Shown: positions 8,557-18,281, numbered from the stretch's first letter. The stretch: 64,000 bases of DNA from GCA-002708145 sp045562755 (GCA_045562755.1 JBJKVF010000006.1:62001-126000), one strand, 5' to 3'. Program-made: numbers and translations. The notes: a model not told the origin generated them from the letters alone.

Positions 8557-9864
8557 ATGAATCTTTTTGAAATACAACAAAACAAGTTATCAAATAAATA
8601 CTCCCCGTTATCATCAAGAGTTAGACCTGAAAAAATTACTGATATATATGGTCAAAAGCACTTAATATCTAAAGGAAAGTTTCTCTATGAAGCGATCATT
8701 AATAATAATGTACCATCCTTAATATTTGTAGGACCTCCAGGTTGCGGTAAAACTACATTGGCTAAACTAATATGTAAAGAATCTAACAACTACATGGGTG
8801 AAATTAGCGCAGTTTCTTCTGGGGTGAAAGACATTAGAGATTTTGCTAAATTAGCTAGTGAAAAATTAGGAGAACATGGTATTCAATCAACTTTATTTAT
8901 AGATGAGATTCACAGGTTTTCAAAATCTCAACAAGATGCATTACTACCTCATATAGAACAAGGTGATTTTAAGGTTATTGGTGCTACAACTGAAAATCCT
9001 TCATATTCAATAATAAATCCACTCCTTTCTCGAGTAAAACTTTGTTTTTTAGAACAATTAAGTGAATCAGAAATCAAAAAATTAATTACTAAAACAATAC
9101 ATAATAAGAATTCAGGATTAGAAAATTTAAAACAGAACATAACAAAAGATCAGATAGATTTGATTGTTAATTATTCAGGTGGAGATGCAAGATTTGCGCT
9201 AAATTCATTAGAAGTTTGCTCAAATCATGTAAAAAATACTAATAAATTACTCTCAAAAAATATAATAGAAGAAATTCTTGAAAAATATATTCATTATGAC
9301 AAAAATGATGATTATCATTATCACTTAATTTCTGCTTTCATAAAATCAATGAGAGGATCTGATCCCAACGCAGCAATATATTATTTAGCAAGAATGATAT
9401 CAGGTGGTGAAAATCCAGAATTTATAGCCAGAAGATTAATTATTTTCGCTAGTGAAGATATTGGGTTAGCAAATCCACAGGCACTAAATTTAACTACATC
9501 TACACTATATGCAGTGAAAAATATAGGAATGCCTGAAAGTAGAATAATATTGGCTGAAACAACTATATATCTAGCAGCATCATTGAAATCTAATTCATCT
9601 TACAAAGCAATCGAGCTAGCATTAGATCATGTTAATAATACTCCTAGCGAAGAAATTCCATTAAATTTACTAAATCAGATTACTGAATTAGATAAACAAA
9701 AAAATTATGGTAAAAATTATAAATACCCACATGATTTTCCAAACAAATTCATAAAAGATAATTATTTACCTAAAAATATAAAAAATAAAATATTTTATGA
9801 TCCAAATGATTTAGGTATTGAAAAATCAATCAAAGACAGAATTATGAAACTCTGGGAAAAATAA
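8557..9864 (+). CDS. rarA: Replication-associated recombination ATPase RarA (MgsA)
   Basis: A 435-residue clamp-loader-like AAA+ ATPase that acts at stalled forks in the nucleoid. Visible features are the N-terminal RPEKITDIYGQKHL box, Walker A GPPGCGKTT, Walker B LFIDEIHRFSKSQQDA, sensor 1 GATTENPSYSIINPLLSR and the C-terminal MgsA tetramerisation region containing AIYYLARMISGGENPEFIARR. These are the classic RarA signatures, and the length (about 430-450 in the family) is right. It follows the Smr gene closely, an apt pairing of two DNA-structure-related proteins. It ends 9 nt before a convergent gene. Confidence 0.95.
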   Translation: MNLFEIQQNKLSNKYSPLSSRVRPEKITDIYGQKHLISKGKFLYEAIINNNVPSLIFVGPPGCGKTTLAKLICKESNNYMGEISAVSSGVKDIRDFAKLASEKLGEHGIQSTLFIDEIHRFSKSQQDALLPHIEQGDFKVIGATTENPSYSIINPLLSRVKLCFLEQLSESEIKKLITKTIHNKNSGLENLKQNITKDQIDLIVNYSGGDARFALNSLEVCSNHVKNTNKLLSKNIIEEILEKYIHYDKNDDYHYHLISAFIKSMRGSDPNAAIYYLARMISGGENPEFIARRLIIFASEDIGLANPQALNLTTSTLYAVKNIGMPESRIILAETTIYLAASLKSNSSYKAIELALDHVNNTPSEEIPLNLLNQITELDKQKNYGKNYKYPHDFPNKFIKDNYLPKNIKNKIFYDPNDLGIEKSIKDRIMKLWEK

Positions 9865-9872
9865 ACTATTTA

Positions 9873-10939
9873 CTAATTTTTTAAAATTTGTGATAAAGAT
9901 TTTAGGAAATATTTACAATCATTCTTAGATATATCATTATGAGTAACTATTCTAAAATCATTTTTTGAAGGGTTTAATAAAATATTTTTTCTCATCAATT
10001 CAAAAACAATTTTGTTACTAGTTTTAGTCGTATTTTTGCTCAAACTAAATCTTATAATATTTGTTTGGATACCCTCAGGGTCTATGATTACCCCCTTAAT
10101 ATTAGAAAGCCCTTCTGCTAGATATTTTGCATTTTCGTGATCAACATTTAGTCTTTCTATCATACTATCTAGTGCAACAATACCTGGTGCAGCAATAATT
10201 CCTAGTTGTCGCATACCTGATCCTAACATTTTTCTCCACCTTCTGCATTCGTGAATAAAATCTTTACTACCTACAATTATTGATCCGATTGGGCAGCATA
10301 ATCCTTTAGAAAGGCAAAAAGTAACAGAATCAAAATAACTAGCTATTTTTTCAGGTTCTACACCTAGGTATACCGAAGCATTAAATAATCTTGCTCCATC
10401 TAGGTGCAATGATAAAGAAAGTTCCCTACCTTTTGAAGATAGTTTTTCAATTTCTGAAATATTTAATACTTTACCACCTGCTAGATTATGAGTATTCTCA
10501 AGCGCTAGCATCTTAGTTTTTGGTTTATGAGAAAATCATCAGGTTTTTTCGCATTTTCTATATCATTTATTTCTAAAGATCCAAAATTATTATTTGGGAT
10601 AGGATAGAGAGTTGTACCTCCTAGAACCATAGCACCACCAGCTTCATAATTATAAATATGACTTTTATCACCAATGATAATCTCATCCCCTCGGTTTGTT
10701 TGTGCCAGAATAGATATTAGATTACCTTGGGTACCTGAAGATACTATTAAAGCATCCTCTTTACCAAGTAATTCTGCAGCTTTTTCTTGAAGATGATTAG
10801 CAGTAGGATCATCTTGGTATACATCATCTCCTAACTTCGCTTTAGAAATAGCATCTAACATTTCTTGAGTAGGGTTAGTTACTGTATCGCTTCTGAGATC
10901 AATTAAACTCATAAATTTCACCTGATTATTCTTTGTCAT
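9873..10939 (-). pseudogene. ltaE: Low-specificity L-threonine aldolase, split by a one-base frameshift
   Basis: Two overlapping minus-strand frames together make one full threonine aldolase (PLP enzyme, threonine to glycine and acetaldehyde). The first part (10505-10939) has LRSDTVTNPTQEML, GDDVYQDDPT and SHIYNYEAGG. It then runs into a stop shortly after PDDF. The second part (9873-10511) resumes with LALENTHNLAGGK, LHLDGARLFNAS and the PLP-lysine region LSKGLCCPIGS. Around 10530-10545, adding one T to the T run (4 to 5 on the coding strand) would restore PDDFSHKPKTKMLALENTH with no residues lost. So a single-base deletion in a homopolymer explains the break. It may be a sequencing or assembly error, a recent mutation, or a slippage site; nothing else in the gene is damaged. 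Confidence 0.88.
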
Positions 10940-10968
10940 ATAATTAATAATTAAAATATAATTTTAAT

Positions 10969-11454
10969 ATGAAAATAAAAAAAGAAATAATTTTTATAAG
11001 AAACTTCCTTAATTTATACTTTCTTATATTATCACTATTGATAATTTCTCTTGATCAGGTTTCAAAGTATATAGTTGTAAAAAATTTAAGTTTAGGAGAA
11101 TCAATACCTGATGAAGGCTTGTTTAGACTAACTCATGCTCAAAATACTGGTACAGCATTCTCATTATTTCAAAATCAAACCGACATATTAACAATCGTAT
11201 CAATAATAGCAATAATAATGATAATATTTATATTTATATCTATCGACAAGCCTTCAGTATACTTATTTTTATCATATGGGCTACTTTTTGGAGGAGCTAT
11301 CGGAAATCTGAGTGACAGAATTAGATTAGGGTATGTTACTGATTTTTTTGATGTTGGTTTTTGGCCTATATTTAACATAGCTGATTCAGCAATAACAGTA
11401 GGAATAATACTAATGATACTTAATTATTTATTTTACAAAAATGAAAAAGATTAA
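10969..11454 (+). CDS. lspA: Lipoprotein signal peptidase II
   Basis: A 161-residue inner-membrane aspartyl protease that removes signal peptides from lipoproteins. It has four hydrophobic helices. The family motifs are present: SLDQVSKY, HAQNTGTAFS, the catalytic Asp in GGAIGNLSDR, and the second catalytic Asp in FNIADSAITVG. Length is typical (about 160). The start is separated from the divergent threonine aldolase gene by only 29 nt. The 3' end overlaps the next gene by 14 nt, the usual lspA-rluD arrangement. Confidence 0.95.
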   Translation: MKIKKEIIFIRNFLNLYFLILSLLIISLDQVSKYIVVKNLSLGESIPDEGLFRLTHAQNTGTAFSLFQNQTDILTIVSIIAIIMIIFIFISIDKPSVYLFLSYGLLFGGAIGNLSDRIRLGYVTDFFDVGFWPIFNIADSAITVGIILMILNYLFYKNEKD

Positions 11455-12358
11455 GATTTACTCGCATTATGAAGGAAGATTAGATTCTACAATTTCTGAA
11501 CAACTTAGTAATAAGTTTTCAAGAAATTATATTCAAAATTTGATAAAAAATGGTAAAGTAACTATTAATGGGAAATTTTTAACTAAGCCATCAAAAATCA
11601 TCAAGAGTAATGTAGAAATTGTAATTAATAATCACAACTTTGGTCCAAATAAAAAGATAAATAATTTTATTGATACAAATAACTTTAATATTAATATTTT
11701 ATATGAAGATCCTTATCTTGCAGTAATAGATAAGCCTGCCTTTATATCAATGCATGGTGGAAGTGGGAATAGAAGTTTTACCATTTCAGATATTATTCAA
11801 AAAAAATGGCCCACAATAATTAATGTAGGTGAAGAAAATCGTAGAGGAATAGTACATAGATTAGATAAAGAAACAAGTGGTGTAGTAATTGTAGCTCTTA
11901 GAGAAACTTCTTATATAAAATTAGTCGAAATGATGAAAAATAGAATAGTAAAAAAATCATATTACGCACTCGTAAATGGGCATCCGAAAAACATGAAAGG
12001 TATTGTCGAGGCACCAATTGGTCGAAATCCAAAAAATAGAACTAAACAAGATATAATTCTAGGCGGTAAGCATGCTATTACTGAGTATCAAATAATAAAA
12101 ACATATGATAATTTCTCTCTTTTGGACATAAATTTACAAACAGGTAGAACACATCAGATAAGAGTACATATGAAAGCCATCGGACATCCTGTAGTAGGAG
12201 ATAAAAAATATAACAATACAACTCATAAAATTAAAAGACAATTTTTACATGCATATAATATAAAATTCAAACATCCTATAAATGATAAAATAATAGATAT
12301 AAATTCTGAAATCCCACCCGATTTGAATAATTTTTTAGAAAATATTTCTGAAGCATGA
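11441..12358 (+). CDS. RluA/RluD-family 23S rRNA pseudouridine synthase
   Basis: A 305-residue pseudouridine synthase. It has an N-terminal S4 RNA-binding domain (residues 1-70), then the catalytic core with the active-site motif HRLDKETSGVVIVA near residue 139, whose Asp is the nucleophile. TGRTHQIRVHMKAIGHPVVGDKKY follows further on. Together these match the RluD type, which modifies U1911/1915/1917 of 23S rRNA in E. coli; the exact target here is not determinable. Its start overlaps the lspA end by 14 nt, so it is translationally coupled, and it ends 7 nt before gltX. Confidence 0.9.
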   Translation: MKKIKIYSHYEGRLDSTISEQLSNKFSRNYIQNLIKNGKVTINGKFLTKPSKIIKSNVEIVINNHNFGPNKKINNFIDTNNFNINILYEDPYLAVIDKPAFISMHGGSGNRSFTISDIIQKKWPTIINVGEENRRGIVHRLDKETSGVVIVALRETSYIKLVEMMKNRIVKKSYYALVNGHPKNMKGIVEAPIGRNPKNRTKQDIILGGKHAITEYQIIKTYDNFSLLDINLQTGRTHQIRVHMKAIGHPVVGDKKYNNTTHKIKRQFLHAYNIKFKHPINDKIIDINSEIPPDLNNFLENISEA

Positions 12359-12365
12359 GATAAGT

Positions 12366-13841
12366 ATGAAAAATGTAAGAGTAAGATTTGCACCAAGCCC
12401 AACAGGGATACCACACATTGGGAACATAAGGACAGCTTTATTTGCTTGGATATTTGCTAGGAAGCATAACGGAAAATTTATACTTAGGATTGAAGATACA
12501 GATCAAAATAGATATAATGCTGAATCTGAAATAGCAATAATAGAATCAATGAACTGGTTAGGATTAAATTGCGATGAAGGTCCAGAAATTGGTGGAAATT
12601 ATGGACCATATAGACAATCCGAAAGAAAAAATATATATATTGATATAGCTGAAAAACTAATAGAATCAGGTAATGCATATTATGATGACACCACACCAGA
12701 GCAATTACAGGCTCTGAGAAAACTACAAAAGGAACAAAAATTACCTCCAAGATACGATGGTAGAGGTCGTCATAGAACAAAAGAACAAATTAAACAATCT
12801 AGAGACATGGGTTTACCAATAACTGTAAGACTGAAAGTGCCTGACGATGGAAAAATATCTTTTTACGACGCCATAAGAGGGAATATTGAAATCGATGCTA
12901 AGGAAATCGATGATTTTGTAATTCTAAAATCTGATAAAATGCCAACATATCATTTAGCTCATGTAGTTGATGATCATCTAATGAAAATAAGTCATGTAAT
13001 CAGAGCAGAAGAATGGATATCAAGTACACCAAGACATATCCTAATTCATCAAGCATTAGAATATAATCTTCCTGAATATGTTCACGTTCCATTAATATTA
13101 GGGAGCGATAAATCAAAACTAAGTAAAAGGCATGGAGCTACTTCTGTACTTGAATATAAAAAAGATGGATTTATAAATGAGGCTTTATTTAATTTTCTAA
13201 CATTATTAGGTTGGTCTCCAGGAGATGATAAAGAATTATTGAATAAAAATGAAATCATTTCCAAATTTCAAATTAATAAAATAAACTCTTCATCGGCAAT
13301 TTTTGATATCAAAAAACTAGAATGGATGAATGGAGTTTATATAAGAGGCTACAGCGACGAAGAACTAGTAGAAAAAATTACACCAATATTAGAAAGTAAA
13401 AATCAGTCTTTCGGGCTACCTAATAATATAAAAAGACCTCTTGACAAAACCTATTTATTAAAAATAATACCACTTATAAAAGAAAGGATTAAGACATTAA
13501 ATGAAGTAAGTGAATTAATTGATTTTTTTTATGATAATGAAATAAAAAACACAGAAAAAAATATAATAATAAAAAACCTTGATTCCTCAGAAACTATAAG
13601 AATATTAAATAAATCGATTAATCTTATGAATGAAAGTAAAATATTTAAAAGTGAATTATTAGAATATAGTTTTAGAAATCTTGTTGATGTTGAAAAAATT
13701 AAGCCAGGACAATTATTCACATCTCTTAGATTTGCTTTATCTGGAAAAAAAATTGCACCACCTTTGTTTGAAACTATGGAGGTATTAGGCAAAGATAAAT
13801 GTATAGAAAGAGTTTCTAATGCTATTAACCTAGTTACATAA
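12366..13841 (+). CDS. gltX: Glutamyl-tRNA synthetase
   Basis: A 491-residue class I aminoacyl-tRNA synthetase that charges tRNA-Glu, and in many bacteria also tRNA-Gln. The HIGH signature appears as HIGNIRTALFAW in the context FAPSPTGIPHIGN. The KMSKS signature appears as KLSKRHGA near residue 251. Other GluRS landmarks are LRIEDTDQNR, YRQSERKNIY and the SHVIRAEEWISSTPRH segment. The C-terminal anticodon-binding helical domain is present, and the length is normal. It ends the lspA-rluD-gltX run; rpsU after it has its own promoter at 13851-13880. Confidence 0.95.
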   Translation: MKNVRVRFAPSPTGIPHIGNIRTALFAWIFARKHNGKFILRIEDTDQNRYNAESEIAIIESMNWLGLNCDEGPEIGGNYGPYRQSERKNIYIDIAEKLIESGNAYYDDTTPEQLQALRKLQKEQKLPPRYDGRGRHRTKEQIKQSRDMGLPITVRLKVPDDGKISFYDAIRGNIEIDAKEIDDFVILKSDKMPTYHLAHVVDDHLMKISHVIRAEEWISSTPRHILIHQALEYNLPEYVHVPLILGSDKSKLSKRHGATSVLEYKKDGFINEALFNFLTLLGWSPGDDKELLNKNEIISKFQINKINSSSAIFDIKKLEWMNGVYIRGYSDEELVEKITPILESKNQSFGLPNNIKRPLDKTYLLKIIPLIKERIKTLNEVSELIDFFYDNEIKNTEKNIIIKNLDSSETIRILNKSINLMNESKIFKSELLEYSFRNLVDVEKIKPGQLFTSLRFALSGKKIAPPLFETMEVLGKDKCIERVSNAINLVT

Positions 13842-13850
13842 GTAAAACTA

Positions 13851-13880
13851 TTGACCTTACTAGTAACAAATCTTTATACT
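13851..13880 (+). promoter_or_regulatory. Sigma-70-type promoter for rpsU
   Basis: A TTGACC -35 box (13851-13856) and a TATACT -10 box (13875-13880) are separated by 18 nt. This is the best consensus promoter I see in the window. The predicted transcription start is about 13887, which would leave a leader of only ~16 nt before the rpsU ATG at 13903. No gene lies between, so the assignment to rpsU is straightforward. Confidence 0.7.
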
Positions 13881-13902
13881 TATATTAAAACATTGGATAT
13901 AT

Positions 13903-14097
13903 ATGGTTGAAATAAAAATAAATGATGGTGAAAACTTCGAAGGTTTTCTAAGAAGATTTACAAAAAAAGTTCAGCAAGAATCAATAGTTTCTGAAGCTAG
14001 AAGACGTCAACATTTCGAATCTGCTAGTGTAATCAGAAAAAAAAATGCTGCAACAAAAAAACGTAAAAGTATGAAAACTACTCAAAAAAATATGTAA
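13903..14097 (+). CDS. rpsU: Ribosomal protein bS21
   Basis: A 64-residue basic protein of the small ribosomal subunit, near the start-site-recognition region of 16S rRNA. It has the S21 pattern: VEIKINDGENFEGFLRRF, then QQESIVSEARRRQHFE, then a lysine-rich tail (KKNAATKKRKSMKT). Length is normal for bS21. It is a single-gene transcription unit, with a consensus-like promoter just upstream and a strong rho-independent terminator 22 nt downstream. No convincing Shine-Dalgarno sequence precedes the ATG. Confidence 0.93.
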   Translation: MVEIKINDGENFEGFLRRFTKKVQQESIVSEARRRQHFESASVIRKKNAATKKRKSMKTTQKNM

Positions 14098-14119
14098 TTC
14101 ATACTATTTTTTTAAATTA

Positions 14120-14147
14120 GCACCAATATTTGGTGCTTTTGTTGTTT
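14120..14147 (+). terminator. Rho-independent terminator after rpsU
   Basis: A perfect 7-bp stem GCACCAA / TTGGTGC (14120-14126 and 14130-14136) closes a TAT loop and is followed at once by a T-rich tract (TTTTGTTGTTT). It lies 22 nt after the rpsU stop and before purQ. This is the clearest intrinsic terminator in the window. Confidence 0.85.
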
Positions 14148-14213
14148 AAGAACCTTTATTTAGATGAAAATATTAGTGGGAGATAGCAAAATTAATCCTA
14201 AAAGGAGTAAATT

Positions 14214-14918
14214 TTGAATATTGGAATAATTGTTTTTCCTGGAACATGGAGTGATAAAGATTGTTTTTATTCACTATCAAATATAAATAAACAGTTTTGT
14301 GAGTTTATTTGGCATAAAAATAATGAAATAGATCTTGAAAATTTTGATGCAATTATAATACCCGGAGGGTTTTCATATGGAGACTTCTTAAGGTCTGGAG
14401 CAATCGCAAGTTTATCTCCAATAATGGAAAAAATTAAAATATATGCAGGTAATGGTAATCCTGTTATAGGCATTTGTAATGGTTTTCAAATTCTTTGCGA
14501 ATCAAACCTCTTACCAGGCACCTTGATTAGAAATAAACATTTACAATTTAGATGCGAATGGTCAAATATAAAAGTCGTGAATAATAATACTATTTTCACA
14601 TCATCAATTTATGATAATAGTATTCTCTCTATCCCTATTTCTCATGGTGAAGGAAACTTTTATGCTGATGATGAAGTAATTGATGATCTAGAAAAAAATA
14701 ATCAAATAATTTTTCGTTACTCGGATAAAAAAGGTATTATAAATCAACAATCTAATCCTAATGGGTCTATCAATAATATAGCAGGAATAATTAATAGTGA
14801 TGGTAATGTATTAGGTATGATGCCTCATCCAGAAAAAGCATGTGAAGAAGTGATAGGTGGTACAGATGGGAATATGATATTCCAATCTTTAATTAATGTT
14901 TTTAATAAGGCTAAATAA
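14214..14918 (+). CDS. purQ: Phosphoribosylformylglycinamidine synthase, glutaminase subunit PurQ
   Basis: A 234-residue class I glutamine amidotransferase. It supplies ammonia from glutamine to PurL for the fourth step of purine synthesis. It shows GGFSYGDFLRSGAIAS, the nucleophile Cys in GICNGFQIL, and the His-Glu pair region MMPHPEKA near the C-terminus. The TTG start at 14214 is chosen because AAAGGAG (14201-14207) lies 6 nt before it and the protein then begins MNIGIIVFPGTWSD, as PurQ should. It overlaps purL by one base (TAATG). The usual third subunit gene, purS, is not next to it. Confidence 0.95.
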   Translation: MNIGIIVFPGTWSDKDCFYSLSNINKQFCEFIWHKNNEIDLENFDAIIIPGGFSYGDFLRSGAIASLSPIMEKIKIYAGNGNPVIGICNGFQILCESNLLPGTLIRNKHLQFRCEWSNIKVVNNNTIFTSSIYDNSILSIPISHGEGNFYADDEVIDDLEKNNQIIFRYSDKKGIINQQSNPNGSINNIAGIINSDGNVLGMMPHPEKACEEVIGGTDGNMIFQSLINVFNKAK

Positions 14919-17125
14919 TGAAAGTAACAAAAAAAAATTTAGATGAAATAGCTATTTCAAAATTTGAGTATGATGAAATACTAAAAAAACTAAAAAGAGA
15001 ACCTAACCATCTTGAACTTGGTTTATTTGGGGCTTTATGGTCAGAACATTGCGGTTATAAGCATACAAAGAAATTATTAAATAAGTTATCAGAAGGTTCA
15101 AATGATTTACCTGTAAAACTTGGTGAAGAAAATGCAGGAGTTATCGATATAGGTAACGATATTTCCATTGTTATGAAAATTGAATCACATAATCATCCGT
15201 CGGCTATTGAACCTTTTCAAGGTGCGGCTACAGGTGTAGGTGGAATAATAAGAGATATATTTGCCATGGGTGCTAGACCAATTGCTATATTGAATTCCTT
15301 AAGGTTTGGGCTACCTGAAAATGAAAAAAATAAATATATAATAAACGGCGTAGTATCTGGGATATCATATTATGGTAATTGTATTGGAATACCGAATATA
15401 GGTGGTGAGATATATTTCTCAGATACTTACGAGGGTAACCCACTAGTAAACGCGATGTGTGTAGGAATTATCCAAAATAATAAAATTATGAGTGCCAAAG
15501 CAGATAAATCGGGAGATTTACTAGTTTTAGTAGGATCAGATACAGGTAGAGATGGAATTCACGGAGCATCAGGACTTGCATCAAAGACCTTTCAAGAACA
15601 AGATGAGCTTAGATCTACTGTTCAAGTAGGAAATCCATTTTTAGAAAAAATACTAATCGAATCATGTTTAGAAGCAATCAAACTTGATGAGGTTGTAGGC
15701 CTTCAAGATTGCGGAGCAGCTGGTATAACATCAGCCGCTATAGAAATGGCAGACAGATCCAAACTGGGACTAAAGATAGACGTTTCAAAGATTCCTCAAA
15801 GAGAGAGTGAAATGAATGCATATGAATTAATGCTTTCTGAATCTCAAGAAAGAATGCTCTTGGCTGTAAAGAGTAATGGATATAATAAAATAAAAGATAT
15901 TTTTGAAAAATGGGATATAAAATGTGAGATTATTGGAAAGTTTATTGATGAAAATAAAATAAATATTTATCAAAATAAAATAAAGCTTTCATCAACCCCA
16001 ATTTCAGCTTTAACAAATCCTCCTTTATATGATCTAAATTGTAAAAAACCATCTTGGCTAGATATCCTTCAAAAAACAGACTTAAGTAAATTAGAAATGC
16101 CTAGTGATTCACCAAAAAATATTTTTTTGCAAATGCTTACTTCCCCAAATATAGCTTCAAAAAAACCAATATTTAGGCAATATGACCATCATGTCCAAAC
16201 AAACACCGTTATTGAACCAGGAGGTGATGGAGCATTAATAAGAATTAAAGGTTCAAAAAAAGGAATTTCGCTATCAACAGATAGTAATGGGAAAAAAATC
16301 TTTCTTGATCCAAATTTAGGTACTCAAATTGCAGTTGCTGAAGCTTGTAGAAATATATCCTGTACTGGAGCTAAACCTGTGGCATTAACAGATGGTTTAA
16401 ATTTTGGAGATCCTGAAAAAGAAGATGTTCAATATCAACTAACTGAATCAATTGATGGTTTAATTAATGCTTCGAATAAATTTAACACTCCTGTTATTTC
16501 TGGAAATGCCAGTCTTTATAACGAATCAAGCGGTAAATCTATCTACCCTACTACTATTATTGGTGCTATAGGAATCATTGATGATACTGATAATTCAGCA
16601 GATATAAAATTCAAGGATGAAGGTGACCTGATAGTAGTTTTAGGTCATTCAACTGGTTGGGGTAAAATAAGTGATCTATCAGGAAGTGAGTATTTAGAAA
16701 AAATTCATGGAAGAGTTCAAGGTCAACCAGAAATTGATTTAGAATTGGAAATTAAGATACAAAAGCTGTGCAGATTAGGTATAAAAAATAAAATAATAAA
16801 ATCAGCTCATGATGTTTCTGATGGAGGGGTAGCAATTACAATAATAGAAAGTTGTATTTCAGGTGGAGTTGGAGCAACTCTAAATGAAGATATAACGCAT
16901 AGATGGGATGCAGCATTATTTGGAGAAACACAATCAAAAATAATCGTTAGCATAAGTAAGAATGATCTTAATGAATTAATAATGCTTGCAAATCAAAATA
17001 GTGTCCCATTCAAAACAATAGGATATGTAGGAGGAGATTTGGTGAATTTTTCAAACTTATTAACTTTATCATTAGAAGAAGTTGAAAAAAAATGGACTTC
17101 TTCTCTTGAAAAGCTATTAAAGTAA
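14918..17125 (+). CDS. purL: Phosphoribosylformylglycinamidine synthase II (small PurL)
   Basis: A 735-residue enzyme of the PurL-small type. It converts FGAR, ATP and PurQ-derived ammonia to FGAM in the cytosol. The signature segments include LGLFGALWSEHCGYKHTK, VMKIESHNHPSAIEPFQGAATGVGGIIRD, GDLLVLVGSDTGRDGIHGAS and SAHDVSDGGVAITI near the C-terminus. Length matches the ~720-750 residue form that works as a PurS/PurQ/PurL complex, rather than the ~1300-residue single-chain form. Translation is coupled to purQ by a one-base overlap. Confidence 0.96.
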   Translation: MKVTKKNLDEIAISKFEYDEILKKLKREPNHLELGLFGALWSEHCGYKHTKKLLNKLSEGSNDLPVKLGEENAGVIDIGNDISIVMKIESHNHPSAIEPFQGAATGVGGIIRDIFAMGARPIAILNSLRFGLPENEKNKYIINGVVSGISYYGNCIGIPNIGGEIYFSDTYEGNPLVNAMCVGIIQNNKIMSAKADKSGDLLVLVGSDTGRDGIHGASGLASKTFQEQDELRSTVQVGNPFLEKILIESCLEAIKLDEVVGLQDCGAAGITSAAIEMADRSKLGLKIDVSKIPQRESEMNAYELMLSESQERMLLAVKSNGYNKIKDIFEKWDIKCEIIGKFIDENKINIYQNKIKLSSTPISALTNPPLYDLNCKKPSWLDILQKTDLSKLEMPSDSPKNIFLQMLTSPNIASKKPIFRQYDHHVQTNTVIEPGGDGALIRIKGSKKGISLSTDSNGKKIFLDPNLGTQIAVAEACRNISCTGAKPVALTDGLNFGDPEKEDVQYQLTESIDGLINASNKFNTPVISGNASLYNESSGKSIYPTTIIGAIGIIDDTDNSADIKFKDEGDLIVVLGHSTGWGKISDLSGSEYLEKIHGRVQGQPEIDLELEIKIQKLCRLGIKNKIIKSAHDVSDGGVAITIIESCISGGVGATLNEDITHRWDAALFGETQSKIIVSISKNDLNELIMLANQNSVPFKTIGYVGGDLVNFSNLLTLSLEEVEKKWTSSLEKLLK

Positions 17126-17130
17126 AAGTT

Positions 17131-17991
17131 ATGGGAATATCAAAAATTTCAATCCAAAAAATCCTAAAAAATTATGAAAGCATTTTATTTGATTCATATG
17201 GAGTATTATATGATGGAATTAAACCTATAGAAGGTTCAAAAGAATTAATTAACTATTTAAATAAAATTAGCTTCGATTATTTTGTACTAACAAATGATGC
17301 ATCAATTACAGATGAAGAAAGATCTAGAGTTTTTATTGAGCAAGGACTAAATATAGATTCTAAAAAAATTATATCTTCTGGTTCATTAATATTTGATTTT
17401 TTAGATAAAAATAAATTAACAAAAAAAAAATGTTTTCTTTATGGCACAGAAAGTATAAAGAAAAATCTAGTAGATAAAGGTATAATTTTATTGAATCGTA
17501 AAGATATTATAAAATCAGACATAATAATTTTTTCTGACGTAGAAAGTTGGCCTTCAATAGATAACTTAAATCAGTTGTTAAATTTATTATATAAAAAACA
17601 TAAGAATAATAAATTTATTAAGATTATTTTACCTAATCCAGATATAATTTATCCAGTTGGAGAAGATAATTTCAATTTTGGTGCTGCTGCATTTGTTGAT
17701 ATATTAGAACAAGGACTATATAGAATTTACGGTCAAAAAAAAGAATATGAGGCAATTAGAATAGGAAAACCTTCAAAAATGATTTTTGAAATAGCTAAAA
17801 TTAGATGTAAATCTAATAAAATAATTATGATAGGAGATCAACTCGAAACTGATATTCTTGGTTCAAATATGGCAAATATTGATTCTGCATTAGTTACAAC
17901 AGGAATAAATAATACTGAAAAAAATATTAATACTCTCTATAAAAATGATCATTTAAAACCAACTTTTATACTTGAATCGATAAAATTATAG
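17131..17991 (+). CDS. HAD superfamily (IIA, NagD-like) phosphatase
   Basis: A 286-residue haloacid dehalogenase-type hydrolase with a class IIA cap. Motif I is FDSYGVLYDG, so the residue two after the nucleophile Asp is Tyr rather than the usual Asp. The same D-x-(Y/W)-G pattern occurs in one HAD-IIA subgroup. Motif II is VLTNDAS, and motif IV is MIGDQLETDILGSNMA. Members dephosphorylate small metabolites; the substrate cannot be told from sequence. It follows purL by 5 nt and precedes the FmdB-like gene by 2 nt, so it is probably part of the purQL transcript. Confidence 0.82.
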   Translation: MGISKISIQKILKNYESILFDSYGVLYDGIKPIEGSKELINYLNKISFDYFVLTNDASITDEERSRVFIEQGLNIDSKKIISSGSLIFDFLDKNKLTKKKCFLYGTESIKKNLVDKGIILLNRKDIIKSDIIIFSDVESWPSIDNLNQLLNLLYKKHKNNKFIKIILPNPDIIYPVGEDNFNFGAAAFVDILEQGLYRIYGQKKEYEAIRIGKPSKMIFEIAKIRCKSNKIIMIGDQLETDILGSNMANIDSALVTTGINNTEKNINTLYKNDHLKPTFILESIKL

Positions 17992-17993
17992 CT

Positions 17994-18281
17994 ATGCCAA
18001 CATATGTATATAAATGCGAAACAAAAAACTGTTCAATATATAATGAAATATTTGAAGTAGTTAGAAGCTTTTCTGATTCATCCGACGTTGAATGCTCCAA
18101 ATGTAACTCTATTGCCTCTAGACAAATTACCTCTCCTACAGTTATTTATAAAGGCTCAGGATTTTATACTACGGATTATGGTAGTGGTTCTAAAAGTACT
18201 AATAACTCTCAAAATAAAAAAGAAACAAAATCAGCAAAAAAAGATAGTAAGAAATCCAAAAAAACAAATAAAAATCAATGA
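17994..18281 (+). CDS. FmdB/CxxC-CxxC-family zinc ribbon protein
   Basis: A 95-residue protein. Residues 1-50 form a zinc ribbon with paired cysteines (YKCETKNCSIYNEIFEV and VECSKCNSIASRQ), the FmdB regulatory-protein family pattern. The first knuckle is unusual because five residues separate its cysteines, where many members have C-x2-C. The C-terminal 40 residues are low-complexity Ser/Lys. The family's role is unclear; its members are small and common in Chloroflexota and other bacteria. The stop overlaps the next start (ATGA). Confidence 0.75.
   Translation: MPTYVYKCETKNCSIYNEIFEVVRSFSDSSDVECSKCNSIASRQITSPTVIYKGSGFYTTDYGSGSKSTNNSQNKKETKSAKKDSKKSKKTNKNQ

Noticed and set aside
14164..14217. 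A 17-codon frame (starts MKILVGDSKI) overlapping the purQ start, looking like a leader peptide or a purS remnant
   Set aside because: It has no ribosome site of its own and shows no run of regulatory codons or match to PurS. Its overlap with purQ is explained by chance in AT-rich DNA.
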